In this document: positions 49,250 through 49,688 of the stretch, in pieces
Numbering within the stretch: position 1 is the stretch's first letter
Layout of the letters: each line of letters starts with the position of its first letter
From: Rhodovulum sp. PH10
GTDB taxonomy: Bacteria; Pseudomonadota; Alphaproteobacteria; Rhizobiales; Xanthobacteraceae
NCBI RefSeq assembly: GCF_000293785.1
Contig: NZ_AKZI01000035.1
Coordinates: forward strand, 1-49,688
DNA: 49,688 nucleotides
Reading direction: 5' to 3'
Made by a program: the position numbers and the translations under genes
Notes under the pieces: model-generated
Seen by the model: the letters and a program-made list of their open reading frames with translations, nothing else
What the model was told of the DNA's origin: nothing
Databases searched by the model: none

Positions 49250-49688
49250 ATGGACGACTTGCTGCGGGAATTCTTGACCGAGACGAGCGAGAGTCTCGAC
49301 GTGGTCGACGTCGAGCTCGTGCGGTTCGAGCAAGATCCGAACAACGCCAAAATCCTCGACAACATCTTCCGCCTCGTCCACACCATCAAGGGTACTTGCG
49401 GCTTCCTCGGATTGCCGCGCCTCGAGGCCTTGGCGCACGCCGCCGAGACGCTGATGGGCAAGTTCCGGGACGGCACCGCCGTCACCGGCGAGGCGGTGAC
49501 GCTGATCCTCTCGACCATCGATCGCATCAAGGCGATCCTGGACGAGCTGGAGCAGAGCCAGGAAGAGCCGGCCGGCGAGGACCGCGACCTGATCGACGAG
49601 CTGGAGCGCCTCGCGCTCGGTGCCGAGGCGCCGCCCGCCGCGAGCGCAGCGTCGCCGCCGGCCGCCGCCCCGGTCGCTGCCGCGCCCG
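49250..49688 (+). CDS. cheA: Chemotaxis histidine kinase CheA, 5' part
   Basis: The gene starts at ATG 49250 and runs off the window. The visible 146 residues are the P1 (Hpt) domain: MDDLLREFLTETSESLDVVD, then ILDNIFRLVHTIKGTCGFLG with phospho-accepting His44, then GLPRLEALAHAAETLMGKF. A Pro/Ala-rich linker (GAEAPPAASAASPPAAAPVA) begins at the window end. CheA phosphorylates CheY/CheB to control motility. Further chemotaxis genes are expected beyond 49688. Confidence 0.93.
   Translation, partial: MDDLLREFLTETSESLDVVDVELVRFEQDPNNAKILDNIFRLVHTIKGTCGFLGLPRLEALAHAAETLMGKFRDGTAVTGEAVTLILSTIDRIKAILDELEQSQEEPAGEDRDLIDELERLALGAEAPPAASAASPPAAAPVAAAP

Overview
The window is a continuous stretch of a high-GC alphaproteobacterial chromosome. 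Gene content points to the Hyphomicrobiales (Rhizobiales), probably the Bradyrhizobium/Rhodopseudomonas/Rhodoplanes side. Pointers are a ChvI/ChvG two-component system beside a short HPr kinase, EIIA-Man and HPr; TIGR02301, TIGR02186 and DUF1134 (EipA-like) envelope proteins; a PodJ-like polarity protein; and ChpT, the CtrA-pathway phosphotransferase. The genus is not decidable from sequence reading alone. Nearly all of it looks like ordinary core chromosome; accessory material is limited to small insertions.

Layout. 1-7.1 kb: a TrmN6-like methyltransferase and a DUF2007 protein diverge from octaprenyl diphosphate synthase (ispB), which ends at a strong terminator; a Uma2-family nuclease, two facing REP-like palindromes, ispE, a secreted TPR protein and a GntR/FCD regulator follow. 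7.1-12.7 kb: a lone ribbon-helix-helix protein, a YegD-like Hsp70, a SRAP (YedK/HMCES) protein, a perfect TTAA-N7-TTAA CtrA-type site, a small hypothetical protein overlapping a NUDIX hydrolase, TIGR02301, a thioesterase and a phasin-like protein. 12.7-19.8 kb: a GTGACG/CGTCAC repeat array before a proline-rich secreted protein, a YgaP-like membrane protein, an NfeD-slipin operon, and a TerC-DUF533 operon. 19.8-29.5 kb: a YgfK-like iron-sulfur protein lacking its usual central flavin domain, DUF6460, ptsH-EIIA-hprK, a repeat-rich insertion, chvG-chvI, a HugZ-type heme/flavin protein, a cupin and an FlK-type thioesterase. 29.5-38.9 kb: a PodJ-like protein, a TauE/TIGR02186 operon, a NYN-domain nuclease with a nearby promoter and hairpin, PdeM and LepA. 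38.9-41.7 kb is the accessory patch: a DUF4258/DUF2283 toxin-antitoxin-like pair, repeats, a DUF2442 pseudogene, another gene remnant, and a dcm-vsr pair. 41.7-49.7 kb: a quinone oxidoreductase, an S24/LexA-like repressor, a structurally odd tRNA with its own promoter, a four-copy tandem repeat, a membrane-anchored coiled-coil protein, EipA-like, YHS, CysQ, ChpT and the start of CheA.

How it fits together. HprK, EIIA-Man, HPr and ChvG/ChvI are the usual alphaproteobacterial coupling of envelope sensing to carbon status. ChpT, a PodJ-like polarity factor and CtrA-type sites belong to cell-cycle control. NfeD/slipin, TerC/DUF533, EipA-like and TIGR02186 belong to envelope upkeep. The most unusual object is the tRNA at 43877-43955: a good cloverleaf with U73 and GCA in its loop, but an oversized anticodon arm.
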